From the NCBI GenBank assembly GCA_900539525.1, contig UQCM01000011.1, positions 5,115 through 69,114 on the forward strand: a stretch of 64,000 nucleotides of DNA, written 5' to 3'. Every line of letters begins with the position of its first letter. Within the stretch, counting starts at the first letter, position 1. This document shows positions 51,601-60,701 of the stretch, piece by piece. The translations under genes were made by a program, and so were the position numbers. Below the pieces are notes generated by a model that was not told the DNA's origin, searched no databases, and was given only the letters and a program-made list of their open reading frames with translations. This DNA comes from an uncultured Blautia sp. (GTDB taxonomy: Bacteria; Bacillota; Clostridia; Lachnospirales; Lachnospiraceae).

Positions 51601-53272
51601 CTCTGCTGGTAACAGCGGAAGCTGTCTCACTGTAGAGGATCACCGGATAGGTGTTATGAAGGTTATCAATTTCATTGATTCCACCATAGTTGAAGCCTGG
51701 AACACCGCCGCTTGCCTGAATCGTATTGATGACTTCGCCGATATTACCGGCGCTTGTTCTTCTGTTACTTCCTATTGTTGCCGGATGAACCTGATCCAGA
51801 TCTTTGATCCAACGGATCAGGTTTGCAGCGATTTCCGGGAATTCCCCATTCTGTCCATCTGTACCCTCATCGATCTCATTTCCCAGGGACCACAGAATGA
51901 TCGCAGGATCATTTCTATCTCGCTTAACCATGGATTTGATAACAAACTCTGCCCATGTCATAGAGCTGTCACCACCGATGATCTGGTTATCCTCTGTCAG
52001 ATTCTTCTTGAAATATGCAGCAAAGTCATTCGAATTTCCGTTTTTCGGACGTGACCATCCGTCGAAGGCCTCTTCGATCACCAGCATTCCAAGTTCATTA
52101 CAGATATCTACAAAATCCTGATCATAGGGATTGTGTGTTGCACGGATCGTATTTACTCCCATATCCTGCAGGATCGTGAGCTGACGATACATTGCATCAT
52201 AGTATGCTGCAGAACCAAGGGCACCCTGATCATGGTGCATACATACACCATTGATCTTTACATTCTTTCCATTGAGTTTAAATCCCTGATTTGCAACAAA
52301 CTCATACCATTTGAAACCAAACTCTGTATCATAACTGTCTACCGTTTTTCCATCCTTCAGGATCTCTGTCCTTACAACATACAGATTCGGTACACCGATA
52401 TCCCACAGCTTTGGTGATGGAACCACAAGCTCCGCCTGTACTGTCTCCACAGCACCTGCTGCCACTGTCGCTGTCTTGTCTGTGCTTACCAGCGCTGTTG
52501 TACTGTCTTTTTCATAAACTGTATTTCTGACAGTGATATTTGCTGTCGCAGTGCTGTCATTCTGTACCTCTACAGCCGCACTTACTGTTCCGTCAGTTCC
52601 GTTACTCTCCTGCAGCTTAGGCGTGGTAACAAAGGTACCATTCAGAGCCACATGAACAGGATCTGTAACGATCAGATGTACATCACGGTAAATACCGCTT
52701 CCGGAATACCAGCGGCTGGAAGGTATGTTATTCACAGCCTCTACCGCGATCACATTCTCTGTAGATGCATCACATTTCACATAATCCGTGATGTCAAAGG
52801 CAAAGGATGTATATCCGTAGCGATGCTCACCGACCTTTGTACCATTTACATACACAGTTGCATGAGAATATACACCGTCAAAGTTTAATTCCAGCGTTTT
52901 TCCTGCACAGGATTCCGGAAGAACAAAACTCTTTCGATACCAGCCGGTTCCGCCCGGAAGGAAACCACTCTCTGCCTCTCCACTGGTTGTGAATTCCTGT
53001 GAAATACTGAAATCATGCGGAAGATCCACGTTCTCCCAGGATGCATCGTTAAAGTCCGGGTTCTGTGCCGCAGCTGATTTTCCCAGATAGAACTTCCATC
53101 CATCATTAAACAAACTGGAGCGTTCTTCCCCATAATGACTGACCATAGTGTCCTGAGCCTCTGTGAAGCTCACCACCGGTGCTGCTGCCATGATGCTCTG
53201 CACCGGAAGCACCGGTACACTGATCGCAACCGAAAGCAAAACAGCCATAAGTCTTTTAACACGTTGTTTCAT
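48617..53272 (-). CDS. secreted multidomain GH2 glycosidase (beta-galactosidase-like), paralogue 1
   Basis: 1551 residues with a signal peptide (to about 30). GH2 sugar-binding, Ig-like and TIM-barrel domains cover about 50-650; the acid/base glutamate is in WSLGNEIDEG and the nucleophile in ILYSETASAV. Then come a DUF4982-type domain, an invasin-like Ig domain (LQADGSSLVYIEVDVEDANG), two BIG_4-like segments, a discoidin-like module (about 1085-1215), a cadherin-like sandwich, a FIVAR-like helical part, and C-terminal BspA-type leucine-rich repeats. The tail may attach it to the cell surface or to glycans. It probably removes terminal galactose from host or diet glycans; exact linkage unknown. 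Confidence 0.9.
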   Translation of the reverse strand: MKQRVKRLMAVLLSVAISVPVLPVQSIMAAAPVVSFTEAQDTMVSHYGEERSSLFNDGWKFYLGKSAAAQNPDFNDASWENVDLPHDFSISQEFTTSGEAESGFLPGGTGWYRKSFVLPESCAGKTLELNFDGVYSHATVYVNGTKVGEHRYGYTSFAFDITDYVKCDASTENVIAVEAVNNIPSSRWYSGSGIYRDVHLIVTDPVHVALNGTFVTTPKLQESNGTDGTVSAAVEVQNDSTATANITVRNTVYEKDSTTALVSTDKTATVAAGAVETVQAELVVPSPKLWDIGVPNLYVVRTEILKDGKTVDSYDTEFGFKWYEFVANQGFKLNGKNVKINGVCMHHDQGALGSAAYYDAMYRQLTILQDMGVNTIRATHNPYDQDFVDICNELGMLVIEEAFDGWSRPKNGNSNDFAAYFKKNLTEDNQIIGGDSSMTWAEFVIKSMVKRDRNDPAIILWSLGNEIDEGTDGQNGEFPEIAANLIRWIKDLDQVHPATIGSNRRTSAGNIGEVINTIQASGGVPGFNYGGINEIDNLHNTYPVILYSETASAVTSRGIYVSQRSSADADGKMHLTSYDTSCVGWGKTAHTSMWNVMTRDYLAGECVWTGFDYIGEPTPWNGTGTGSVSGRGAAPNSSYFGIIDTAGFPKDTYYLYRSQWNQNANTLHLVTAWDSANMMQSNGKTPVWVYTNAAKVELYRDRTKIGTATRTVNTTEAGHTYYTYTTESNDTSICTTTSGSNDTSLYSVFNVAFQDGTISAKAFDESGKEITDTCSGKNSVSTPGAVSRLNVKQNRTELQADGSSLVYIEVDVEDANGNLDTTADNTINFTLEGKGEILGVDNGDQASVEKFQQPSVLESTTSAKIKAYAGKALVIAKSTTQSGEFTVNVSSNGLTGKTVNVTTTPVDGKSENGIVSYRMSRHCYAPVGTTAISLPASVEVTYADGSKKAFPVTWGSYDKAKLNQTGMFNIGGTLSDGSESVNVSLTVHVYNAIEGAKNYSAITTPGVMPVLPDTAMTCYVDGTPFEEFPVSWNMSGITADSFADAGTVVKISGTVKALGKDYPITASIRVAQPIEGELINISDVATLSQSCDPASDSLDSLINGVKYSSSGATSQRWTNWNDLHKAEGDPVITMKWDTAHTVSEINVFYFTDANVKMAKSIAFKYSLDGSNYTDVEYETPVRIPDVDTGNDEEKVVNGYSYKLKTSINPIAIQVIPKPDGTYVGMTEVEVFATDYSYEVNTSAALTGISVGGKAIANFNPDVTEYVVDSVENITTSDDQNAAVTILPATDDGCVTIISVSEDGKETRTYKLSRKASQTERAAAAAKVADAKKTDSSLYTADSYAKYMSTVAEIEKNINNAATPKQLNDCLKALEAARAVLVKKSGQSDNKPPVTPDPVDPTPALKKGQTVESNKMQFQVADADAKTVVLTKGTNKKAAKVSVPATVKVNGVSCKVVKISANAFKGYSKLKSATIGSNVTSIEKNAFNGCKKLSKVIFKGTAVKTIKAGAFKNTAKKITVTVPKNLKKNKKAAAAFQKKLTKAGMSKNVKIK

Positions 53273-53397
53273 AAAATTCCTCCTTTTCCCGCTTTTGTAT
53301 ATATTTCACACAAAGCTTTGTATCAATTCTATCATTAATCAAGTAAAATAGCCATAGGTATTTTGCGAAATATCCTGATAATCATCTTTTTTCATAA

Positions 53398-53435
53398 AAA
53401 TCCGGATGAAAATACAAAAACTTTCATCCGGATTT
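53398..53435. terminator. terminator downstream of nth
   Basis: AAATCCGGATGAAA (53398-53411) and TTTCATCCGGATTT (53422-53435) form a perfect 14-base stem with a 10-base loop. A T-run follows on the minus strand. Confidence 0.85.
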
Positions 53436-53489
53436 CTCCTTTGTAATATAAGCGTTTCTTCAAATTCCCTATCGTATCTGTTTTCGTTC

Positions 53490-54128
53490 TTATGACACGC
53501 CCGCTTTTCTACAGACTTCTTCCAGACAGCATCTGTCACAGAAGGGCTTTGTCCTGGCAGTACATATATCCCTGCCATGATAAACCAGACGGTGACAGAA
53601 ATCACTGCCCTCCTCCGGCGGAATCAGCTTCCACAGTGCCATTTCGACTTTCTTCGGCTCCTTAATACCATCCACCAGACCGATCCGGTTTACCAGACGG
53701 ATGCAATGTGTATCTGTCACAATCGCAGGCTTTCCAAATACATCACCCATGATCAGATTCGCACTTTTTCGTCCTACGCCTGGAAGCTTCAGAAGGGCAT
53801 CAAAATCCTCAGGCACCTTTCCACCATACTCTTCCTTTAAAATCTTCATACATGCACTGATATCTCTTGCCTTGCTCCTGCCAAGGCCACACGGCCTTAC
53901 AATCACTTCAATCGCATCAACCGGAGCATCTGCCAGTGCATTCACATCCGGATATTTCTCATACAGCTTTTCTACTACCACATTCACACGGGCATCGGTA
54001 CACTGTGCAGCCAGACGTACGCTGACCAGCAGCTTCCATGCCTCGTCATAGTCAAGCGTACATCCGGCATCCGGGTATTCCTTCTTTAGTCTTTCAATAA
54101 CCTCCAGGGCTCTCTGTTTCTTCGTCAT
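53490..54128 (-). CDS. nth: endonuclease III (DNA glycosylase/AP lyase)
   Basis: 212 residues from ATG 54128 (AGGAGAAATCGT upstream). The helix-hairpin-helix LLKLPGVGRKSANLIMGDVF carries the catalytic lysine, and the aspartate is in VTDTHCIRL. The iron-sulfur loop is CTARTKPFCDRCCLEEVC, with seven rather than the usual six residues between the first two cysteines. It removes oxidised pyrimidines. Upstream are the SH3 and rpiB genes; a strong terminator follows. Confidence 0.94.
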   Translation of the reverse strand: MTKKQRALEVIERLKKEYPDAGCTLDYDEAWKLLVSVRLAAQCTDARVNVVVEKLYEKYPDVNALADAPVDAIEVIVRPCGLGRSKARDISACMKILKEEYGGKVPEDFDALLKLPGVGRKSANLIMGDVFGKPAIVTDTHCIRLVNRIGLVDGIKEPKKVEMALWKLIPPEEGSDFCHRLVYHGRDICTARTKPFCDRCCLEEVCRKAGVS

Positions 54129-54228
54129 ACGATTTCTCCTGTTACTTCCGGAAAATACACCGGTATTCTGACAGATGTACCCGAATATCATACTCACTGA
54201 AACGGTAAGAGATTTCACGCAGGTTCTT

Positions 54229-54771
54229 TTAGAAGAACCTGGCTCCCATGTATCCTGTCATACCGTCTACACGGACCTTATACCATCCTCCTGCATCTTC
54301 AAGAAACTCTACTGTCGTTCCGGCCCAGTACTCTCCGATGATTTCTGCTTCCATGCTTGGTTCTGCCCTGAGATAACAACTCCCCTGCATCGTCAGATAT
54401 ACCGGCTGCGGTTCTGTTTCCGGTACTGGTTCTGTCGGCGGCTCCGTCTGTATTTCTGTCTGTACATCAGTTTCCGGCTCTGTCTCTGGTTCTGTCTGTG
54501 CTTCTGTTTCCTTTTCTGTCTGTGCTTCTGTCACTTTCTCCGATTCTTTTTCTGTTCCGTTTACGGTAAGCGGTTCCGTTTCTTTTGCACTTTCTGACAT
54601 GCTATCCTTCTCACTGACCGTCTCTGTCTCCCTTCCGGATTTTTCACTACCATTCACTACCTTCGAGTAAATGCTGATTCCAAGAACTGCCGCACTGATA
54701 ATAAGAATGATAATAAATGCCAGCAGGAAATATCTCAGATAATCCGAAAGCCATTCTTTAAAATCGTTCAT
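54229..54771 (-). CDS. membrane-anchored protein with Thr/Glu linker and SH3b domain
   Basis: 180 residues: a cytoplasmic stub, one span (YFLLAFIIILIISAAVLGIS), a long linker rich in TE/PET repeats (about 45-120), and a C-terminal SH3b domain (GSCYLRAEPSMEAEIIGEYW to GYMGARFF). SH3b domains bind peptidoglycan or its stem peptides. The predicted topology puts the SH3 domain outside the membrane. Its role is unknown; it may be a wall sensor. The TE repeats are also low-complexity DNA and could vary in length. Confidence 0.85.
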   Translation of the reverse strand: MNDFKEWLSDYLRYFLLAFIIILIISAAVLGISIYSKVVNGSEKSGRETETVSEKDSMSESAKETEPLTVNGTEKESEKVTEAQTEKETEAQTEPETEPETDVQTEIQTEPPTEPVPETEPQPVYLTMQGSCYLRAEPSMEAEIIGEYWAGTTVEFLEDAGGWYKVRVDGMTGYMGARFF

Positions 54772-54854
54772 CCCTTGTCCCCCTTCATTATGTCAGACAT
54801 ACTTTGAACTGATCTCTTCTATCTTTTCTGCTAACTGTCCAGTGCCTTTAACTG

Positions 54855-55304
54855 TTACCTTTTCTGCTTTTCTTCAATTGCTGTAAGATACGAAACACGT
54901 TTTTCATGTCTGCCGCCCTCATATTCCGCATTCAGCCAGCAGTCCACGATCATTTTCGCCGTCTCGATCCCGATGATGCGTGCCCCGAAAGCAAGAATAT
55001 TGCTGTTATTATGCTGCTTTGAAAGCTGTGCTGTCAGCGGTTCACTGCACACACAGGCACGGATTCCATTCACCTTGTTAGCTGCAAGAGAAATACCTAC
55101 TCCCGTTCCACAGATCAGGATTCCGCAGTCTGCTTCCCCCGATGCTACCAGATTCGCCACTTTTTCTCCAAATTCCGCATAATTGCAGCTATCCTTTGTA
55201 TCCGTCCCGATATTCATGACTTCATATCCTTTTTCCTCCAGATATCTGACGATCTCGTTTTTCATTTCCACTGCTGCATGATCGTTTCCTATAGCGATTT
55301 TCAT
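54855..55304 (-). CDS. rpiB: ribose-5-phosphate isomerase B
   Basis: 149 residues. The start is MKIAIGNDHAAVEMKNEIV. The catalytic cysteine is in ILICGTGVGISLAANK and the ring-opening histidine in SKQHNNSNILAFGARI. RpiB interconverts ribulose-5-P and ribose-5-P; some relatives use allose or galactose phosphates. Its place between two GH2 genes hints at sugar use but could be chance. The length is normal. Confidence 0.94.
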   Translation of the reverse strand: MKIAIGNDHAAVEMKNEIVRYLEEKGYEVMNIGTDTKDSCNYAEFGEKVANLVASGEADCGILICGTGVGISLAANKVNGIRACVCSEPLTAQLSKQHNNSNILAFGARIIGIETAKMIVDCWLNAEYEGGRHEKRVSYLTAIEEKQKR

Positions 55305-55359
55305 GATTCCATCTCCTCTTTTCTCTGAACTGACGGATTAAGGATAGCACAGATTGAAA

Positions 55360-58300
55360 TTATTGTAAACCCACCTTTACAGAAGCCTTCTGTCCCTTCC
55401 CGCGAAACAGTTTTGTATATTTCTTCAGCTGCTTCTTTCCAACAGTGATTCTACAGCCCGCATGAATCCCTTTCAAAGCACTCTTTCCGACCTTCTTCAG
55501 GGACATACTCTTTACGATCATGCTTTTCAGTTTCCGGTCTCCGGCAAATGCTGACTTTCCGATCACCTTCACATTTCTGCCTACAATAACCTTTGACAGC
55601 TTTCCATTCTTCCAGCACGCTTTATCTGCAATTGCAGTTACCTGAAAGGTCACGCCCTCAATTTTTACCGATGCCGGAATTGTGATTGTTTTAAGGTTCT
55701 TTCTCTTCGGTTTCACATAAGTCACTGTTTTCTCTGTTTCAGAGAATACTGTTACCCGGTAATATGCCAGTCCGACAGAATATGTTTTTCCTTTCTCCGG
55801 AAGTCTGATTCCCGGGTCAGGTGTCTGGTTCTGCCCGCCATTTCCATTATTATTGCTGCTGTTGTTATTGCTATTGTTATTGTTGTTATTGTTGTTATTG
55901 CTATTGTTATTGTTGTTATTGCTATTGTTATTGTTGTTATTGCTATTGTTGTTATTGCTATTGTTGTTATTGCTATTGTTATTATTGTTGTTATCGTTAT
56001 TACTTCCGCCGTTTTCACTTTCCTCTGTCTCTTTTGAAGATTTTAACTGCAGATTCAACAATGCACTCTGTAATGCAGAAAATGCCTCCTTTATCTCCTC
56101 AACCTTTGCCTCAGGATTGTTCTTTACAGATTCAGCCTTCGCAACCGCTGCCTTTAATACATCAAAGGACTCCTTCGTATACTCTGTTTCATCCTTTCCG
56201 GCAGCTTTTTCCAGTTCACTGTCAAGCCTGGCCTTTTCTTCTTTGATTTCCGTATCGTCTGTCGGTTCTTCCGTTGCCCTTACCAGACTTTCCAGCGCCT
56301 CCCGGAGTTTCGTATTTACAGTCTCAATCTCTGCCTTCGAAGAGGTCGCAGGCAGTTTCTTTGCCTCTGCAAGCGCATTCTTCAGATTTTCATAAGACTC
56401 TTTTGTATAATTCTCCTCTGCTTTTCCTTCCGCTTCTGCAATGGTTTCGTTCAGGATTCTGAGAACCTCTGTAGTATCTTCCATGTCTGCCGGCTGGAGA
56501 TTTACAAGTGCATTCTGCAGCTCTGCCCGTGCCGCGTCAATCGCTTCCTTCCCGGCAGTTGTATCTGCAAGCACATTCTCTGCTGATGTTTTTGCTCTCT
56601 GAAGCTCTGCATAGGATTCCTGTGTATAATCTGAGGCCAGCTTTTCACCTGCTTCGGCAATTGCGTCTCTCAGATTCTGTTTTGCCTTCTCTAACTGTTC
56701 TTCCTCCGTACTCTTCGCCAGTAACAGTCTATAGGTCTTTCTTTCCCGTCCGTCCTCTGACACTGTAAGAATCGTCACACTGTCATCTGTTGCCGGAAGA
56801 ATCGTAACTGCCACGTTCTGATTGCTGGATACTGTAATGTTCTCCAGGGAATGAACCTCATATTCAGTATCCAGAGCATTGAATGCACTGACTGCTGTAC
56901 CGTTGATGCTGATTCCATCCAGCACTGCTGAAGTATTCGCCGGATAGGTATAACTGGTTGCCATCACCTCTGCCTCTGTAAGCCCCAGAAAAGCATTCGA
57001 ACCGCTCTTCTGTTCCATAAAAATCTGAATTGCCACAGGATTGATACTCTGCGTAAAGGTATAGCTGTATCCATTCAGAACCTTATCTTTATCTTCTACA
57101 TTTGCCCCGTCAACATCCGGAATCCGGACAGGTGACTCATAGCCGATCTCTGTAAAATCCTTGCCATTCAGTGAATAGCGGAATGTAACATTTTCGGGCA
57201 TTCCTCCGGTAGCAGTAATATAATAAAACAGATTGATCTGATTCACCGTATGTGCCGTATCCCACGTCATTGTAAGAGCAGCATCCCCTCTGGAATTCCA
57301 GTTGGTCCACCTCAGAGACGTTCCGTCGGCAGCAGGACTGTATTTTCTGCCATCTCTGAGAGATTCCAGTGTATCTGCCGGAACCGGACAACTCTCCGTA
57401 AGAGAACTGGCAACCGGTGCAATATTGGCAATTTCACCTTCAATCGGTGCTGCCACACGGATACTTGCTGTCACCGGACAGGTACCTCCGGGTGCAGAAA
57501 CACTGCCCTCTATGATTACGATTTCGCCTTCCTTCTCAAAGCTGCTCTCTGACAGAGATCCGGTATTCCATGAAACAGGAAACTCCTCAAATTCTGTTCC
57601 GTCCGCATAAAAAGTCATCACTGTACCAGGAAGCACAGGCATTTCTCCGGGACGCGTAATCGCAGAATAATTCTCAGCACCTGCGATCGTATCATACACA
57701 TGCACAGTAAGGCTGACTTTCACTCTCTGTACCTCATCCGACATCGTACCCTCGATGGTAAACAGACCGGGCCTCTGAAGGTTTGCGTTGTCATAAGAAT
57801 CCCAGGTTACCGAAAGCTGAGCTGTACTTCCATCTTTATAAGATGCTGTCAGTTTCTCCGGTAGTGTAATGGATGACGTTCCGACAGGCGCATAGCAGTG
57901 CTTTGACATCTGATAGCTTACGATAGCATTTTCACCTGTTTCACTGCCGGAATCAGACTGTGAGGAAATGACTGCTGTCCCTCCGGTAAGTCCGCTGGAA
58001 GTTACATTTACATGAATGCCGCCTTCCTCTGTTGTGGATCGGATGATTGCCAGCGCTTTTCCGGCATACGCATTGATCTGTGCCGATGTCGCACTCTTCA
58101 GTACTGAGCTCTGCTGGTATTTATTGACGGTTGCCTGATCACCATTGTCCACACCTGCGATTTCTCCGGCACCCTCAAGGGTAAACTGAATCGTATTCAC
58201 AGCTGTCGTATCCAGATTTCCCTGTGCATCCTGTACTTCTACCTCAATGTAGGACAGACTGCTTCCATCAGCCTGAATTTCACTTGTGCTCTTCTTCACT

Positions 58301-60660
58301 TCCAGTCTGCCTGCTGTGCCCGGTGTTGATACAGAAGTATTCCCCGCACAGGTACCGGTAATCTCATTTCCGCTTTCATCATATGCCTTTGCGGAAATCG
58401 TTCCCTCTGTAAATGCCACCTGAAATACCGCGTACAGCGAGCTTCCATTTGATCCGGAGGAAGTACTGCAGAGACTGGAATTGTTACTCTGTGTTGTATA
58501 AGTATAATACGTATGGCCTGCTGCAGTCGTATTCACCTTACGTGTTGCCGTTCCCACCTTTTTGTTGTCGCGATACAGCTCTATTCTGGCTGCATTGGAA
58601 TAGACCCATACCGGCGTCTTTCCATTTGACACCATCATATTATCAGAATCCCATGCCGTGACAAGATGAAGCGTGTTCTCCTTTTTATTCCATTGACTTC
58701 GATAGAGATAATAGGTGTCTTTCGGGAACCCTGCTGTATCCACAATGCCAAAGTAGCTGCTGTTCGGTATCGCTCCCGCACCGGAGACGCTTCCTGTTCC
58801 GGTACCATTCCATGGTGTCGGCTCTCCGATATAATCAAAACCAGTCCACACACACTCACCGGCAAGGTAGTCTCTTGTAGCTACCTCCCACATGGAATCA
58901 TGTGCTGTCTTTCCCCATCCGACACTGGAGGTATCATAGGAGGTCAGATGATACTTCCCATCTGCATTTGCCCTGCTTTCCTGTGATACATAAATTCCGC
59001 GGCTGGTAACAGCGGACGCTGTTTCACTGTAAAGAATGACCGGATACGTATTATGCAGGCTATCCATGTCACTTCCTGAACCATAATTAAAGCCAGGTAC
59101 ACCGCCATTCTGGTAGATCAGTCCATTCACTGCTCCTACTACACCACCTGCCGATCTGTCATTGCTTCCGGACGTGGTCGGGTGAACAGTGTCTACCTCT
59201 TTCACCCACTGGATGAGATTTACAGCAATCGAGCTCCAGTCTTTGGAGTATCCATTCGATACACCTTCCTGGATCTCATTACCCAGGGACCAGAGGATGA
59301 TTGAAGGATCATTCCTGTCACGTTTCACCATGGATTTGATAGCAAATTCCGCCCATGTCATAGAACTGTCTCCGTCAATGATATGATTATCCGACGTAAG
59401 CTGTGTGTTAAAATGGGTAGAAAAATCGTTATAATTTCCGTTTTTCGGCCATGCCCATCCATCAAAGGCCTCTTCGATCACCATGATTCCAAGTTCATTG
59501 CAAATGTCCACAAAATCCTCATCATACGGATTGTGTGTTGCACGTATGGTATTCACTCCCATATCCTTCAGAATGGAAAGCTGGCGATACATGGCATCAT
59601 AATACGCAGCAGAACCCAAAGCTCCCTGGTCATGGTGCATACATACGCCCTGTATCTTCACATTTTTGCCATTCAGCTGGAATCCTGTATTATCCACAAA
59701 CCTATACCATTTAAATCCGAACGTTGTATCGTAAGTATCGATGACTTCTCCGTTTCGTATGATTTCTGTCCTTACATAGTATAGAATCGGTTCCTCCAGT
59801 GACCAGAGCCTGGGGGAAGGAACCACCGGATCTGCATTCACCGTCTTCGTACCATGAGCTTCTATCCTCACTTCCGTTTCTGCCGATGCTACAGCCTCCG
59901 TGCCATTTTTCTCAAACACACGGTTGCGAACCGTCACATTTGCAGTCTGTGCACTATCATTCTCCACATCCACAGAAATATCTACCGTTCCACTGTGATT
60001 TTCAATATCCGGAGTGGTGACATACGTGCCGTTCCACGCAACATGTACAGGATCCGTAATGAGCATTTTCACATCACGGTAAATCCCGCTCCCGGAATAC
60101 CAGCGGCTGGAAGGGATATTATTTGTTGCCTGTACAGCGACTACATTTTCCGTGGCTCCGTCACATGTCACGTAATCCGTGATATCAAAAGCAAAAGAGG
60201 TATAACCATAGTGGTGTTCACCCACTTTGCTTCCATTAATATAAACCAGCGCATGGGAATATACACCGTCAAAATTCAGAACCACTCTTTTCCCCTCACA
60301 CGTATCAGGCAGTGTAAACTTTTTCCGATACCATCCGGTTCCCCCCGGAAGAAATCCACTTTCTGCCTCTCCATTTGTCGTGAATGTCTGACGGATACTA
60401 AAATCATGCGGCAGAGTCACCTGCATCCATGATGCATCATTATATTCCGGGTCTTTCGCTGAATCCAGTTTCCCCAGATAAAACTTCCATCCGTCATTAA
60501 AAAGTACGGAGCGCTCTGATCCATAACTGCCGATTGCTATTTCCTGCTCTTCCGAAAAAATAACACTGGATACTGCCTGAATCTTCTGCATCGGCATCAT
60601 CGAAAACCCCACTGCAATCGCCAATATCACCGCAATAAATCTCTTTATGTATCGTTCCAT
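55360..60660 (-). CDS. secreted multidomain GH2 glycosidase, paralogue 2 with FIVAR repeats
   Basis: 1766 residues from ATG 60660 (AAGGAGAGGGG upstream). Signal peptide to about 30. The first 1300 residues follow paralogue 1 domain by domain: GH2 core with WSLGNEIQEG and ILYSETASAV, Ig-like repeats, discoidin-like module and cadherin-like segment. It differs by carrying three or four FIVAR repeats (such as YTKESYENLKNALAEAKKLP), then an Asn/Ser tract of about 50 residues, then a C-terminal leucine-rich tail of about 120 residues. The FIVAR and Asn/Ser parts act as spacers, presumably displaying the enzyme away from the cell. It lies 41 bases after mscL. Confidence 0.9.
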   Translation of the reverse strand: MERYIKRFIAVILAIAVGFSMMPMQKIQAVSSVIFSEEQEIAIGSYGSERSVLFNDGWKFYLGKLDSAKDPEYNDASWMQVTLPHDFSIRQTFTTNGEAESGFLPGGTGWYRKKFTLPDTCEGKRVVLNFDGVYSHALVYINGSKVGEHHYGYTSFAFDITDYVTCDGATENVVAVQATNNIPSSRWYSGSGIYRDVKMLITDPVHVAWNGTYVTTPDIENHSGTVDISVDVENDSAQTANVTVRNRVFEKNGTEAVASAETEVRIEAHGTKTVNADPVVPSPRLWSLEEPILYYVRTEIIRNGEVIDTYDTTFGFKWYRFVDNTGFQLNGKNVKIQGVCMHHDQGALGSAAYYDAMYRQLSILKDMGVNTIRATHNPYDEDFVDICNELGIMVIEEAFDGWAWPKNGNYNDFSTHFNTQLTSDNHIIDGDSSMTWAEFAIKSMVKRDRNDPSIILWSLGNEIQEGVSNGYSKDWSSIAVNLIQWVKEVDTVHPTTSGSNDRSAGGVVGAVNGLIYQNGGVPGFNYGSGSDMDSLHNTYPVILYSETASAVTSRGIYVSQESRANADGKYHLTSYDTSSVGWGKTAHDSMWEVATRDYLAGECVWTGFDYIGEPTPWNGTGTGSVSGAGAIPNSSYFGIVDTAGFPKDTYYLYRSQWNKKENTLHLVTAWDSDNMMVSNGKTPVWVYSNAARIELYRDNKKVGTATRKVNTTAAGHTYYTYTTQSNNSSLCSTSSGSNGSSLYAVFQVAFTEGTISAKAYDESGNEITGTCAGNTSVSTPGTAGRLEVKKSTSEIQADGSSLSYIEVEVQDAQGNLDTTAVNTIQFTLEGAGEIAGVDNGDQATVNKYQQSSVLKSATSAQINAYAGKALAIIRSTTEEGGIHVNVTSSGLTGGTAVISSQSDSGSETGENAIVSYQMSKHCYAPVGTSSITLPEKLTASYKDGSTAQLSVTWDSYDNANLQRPGLFTIEGTMSDEVQRVKVSLTVHVYDTIAGAENYSAITRPGEMPVLPGTVMTFYADGTEFEEFPVSWNTGSLSESSFEKEGEIVIIEGSVSAPGGTCPVTASIRVAAPIEGEIANIAPVASSLTESCPVPADTLESLRDGRKYSPAADGTSLRWTNWNSRGDAALTMTWDTAHTVNQINLFYYITATGGMPENVTFRYSLNGKDFTEIGYESPVRIPDVDGANVEDKDKVLNGYSYTFTQSINPVAIQIFMEQKSGSNAFLGLTEAEVMATSYTYPANTSAVLDGISINGTAVSAFNALDTEYEVHSLENITVSSNQNVAVTILPATDDSVTILTVSEDGRERKTYRLLLAKSTEEEQLEKAKQNLRDAIAEAGEKLASDYTQESYAELQRAKTSAENVLADTTAGKEAIDAARAELQNALVNLQPADMEDTTEVLRILNETIAEAEGKAEENYTKESYENLKNALAEAKKLPATSSKAEIETVNTKLREALESLVRATEEPTDDTEIKEEKARLDSELEKAAGKDETEYTKESFDVLKAAVAKAESVKNNPEAKVEEIKEAFSALQSALLNLQLKSSKETEESENGGSNNDNNNNNNSNNNNSNNNNSNNNNNNSNNNNNNSNNNNNNNNNSNNNSSNNNGNGGQNQTPDPGIRLPEKGKTYSVGLAYYRVTVFSETEKTVTYVKPKRKNLKTITIPASVKIEGVTFQVTAIADKACWKNGKLSKVIVGRNVKVIGKSAFAGDRKLKSMIVKSMSLKKVGKSALKGIHAGCRITVGKKQLKKYTKLFRGKGQKASVKVGLQ
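55846..56004. repeat. AAT/AAC-AGC tandem tract encoding Asn/Ser linker
   Basis: Read on the plus strand, units such as TTGTTATTGCTATTG repeat for about 160 bases, coding for runs of 3-9 Asn separated by Ser in the GH2 protein. Higher-order units of 15-21 bases are visible. Slippage would change linker length in frame when units of 3 are gained or lost. Confidence 0.85.
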
Positions 60661-60701
60661 AAACAATCCCCTCTCCTTCTCTCTTCCCATCCCGCGAACT
60701 G

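Noticed and set aside
55846..56004. Possible CRISPR array
   Set aside because: The repeats are in-frame Asn/Ser codons with no unique spacers and no cas genes nearby.
55853..56395. Long plus-strand frames rich in leucine or cysteine across the GH2 gene
   Set aside because: They are mirror images of the Asn/Ser codon tract of the real minus-strand gene and lack ribosome sites.
48617..60660. Assembly duplication producing two GH2 genes
   Set aside because: The two proteins differ throughout and in C-terminal architecture, so they are diverged paralogues.
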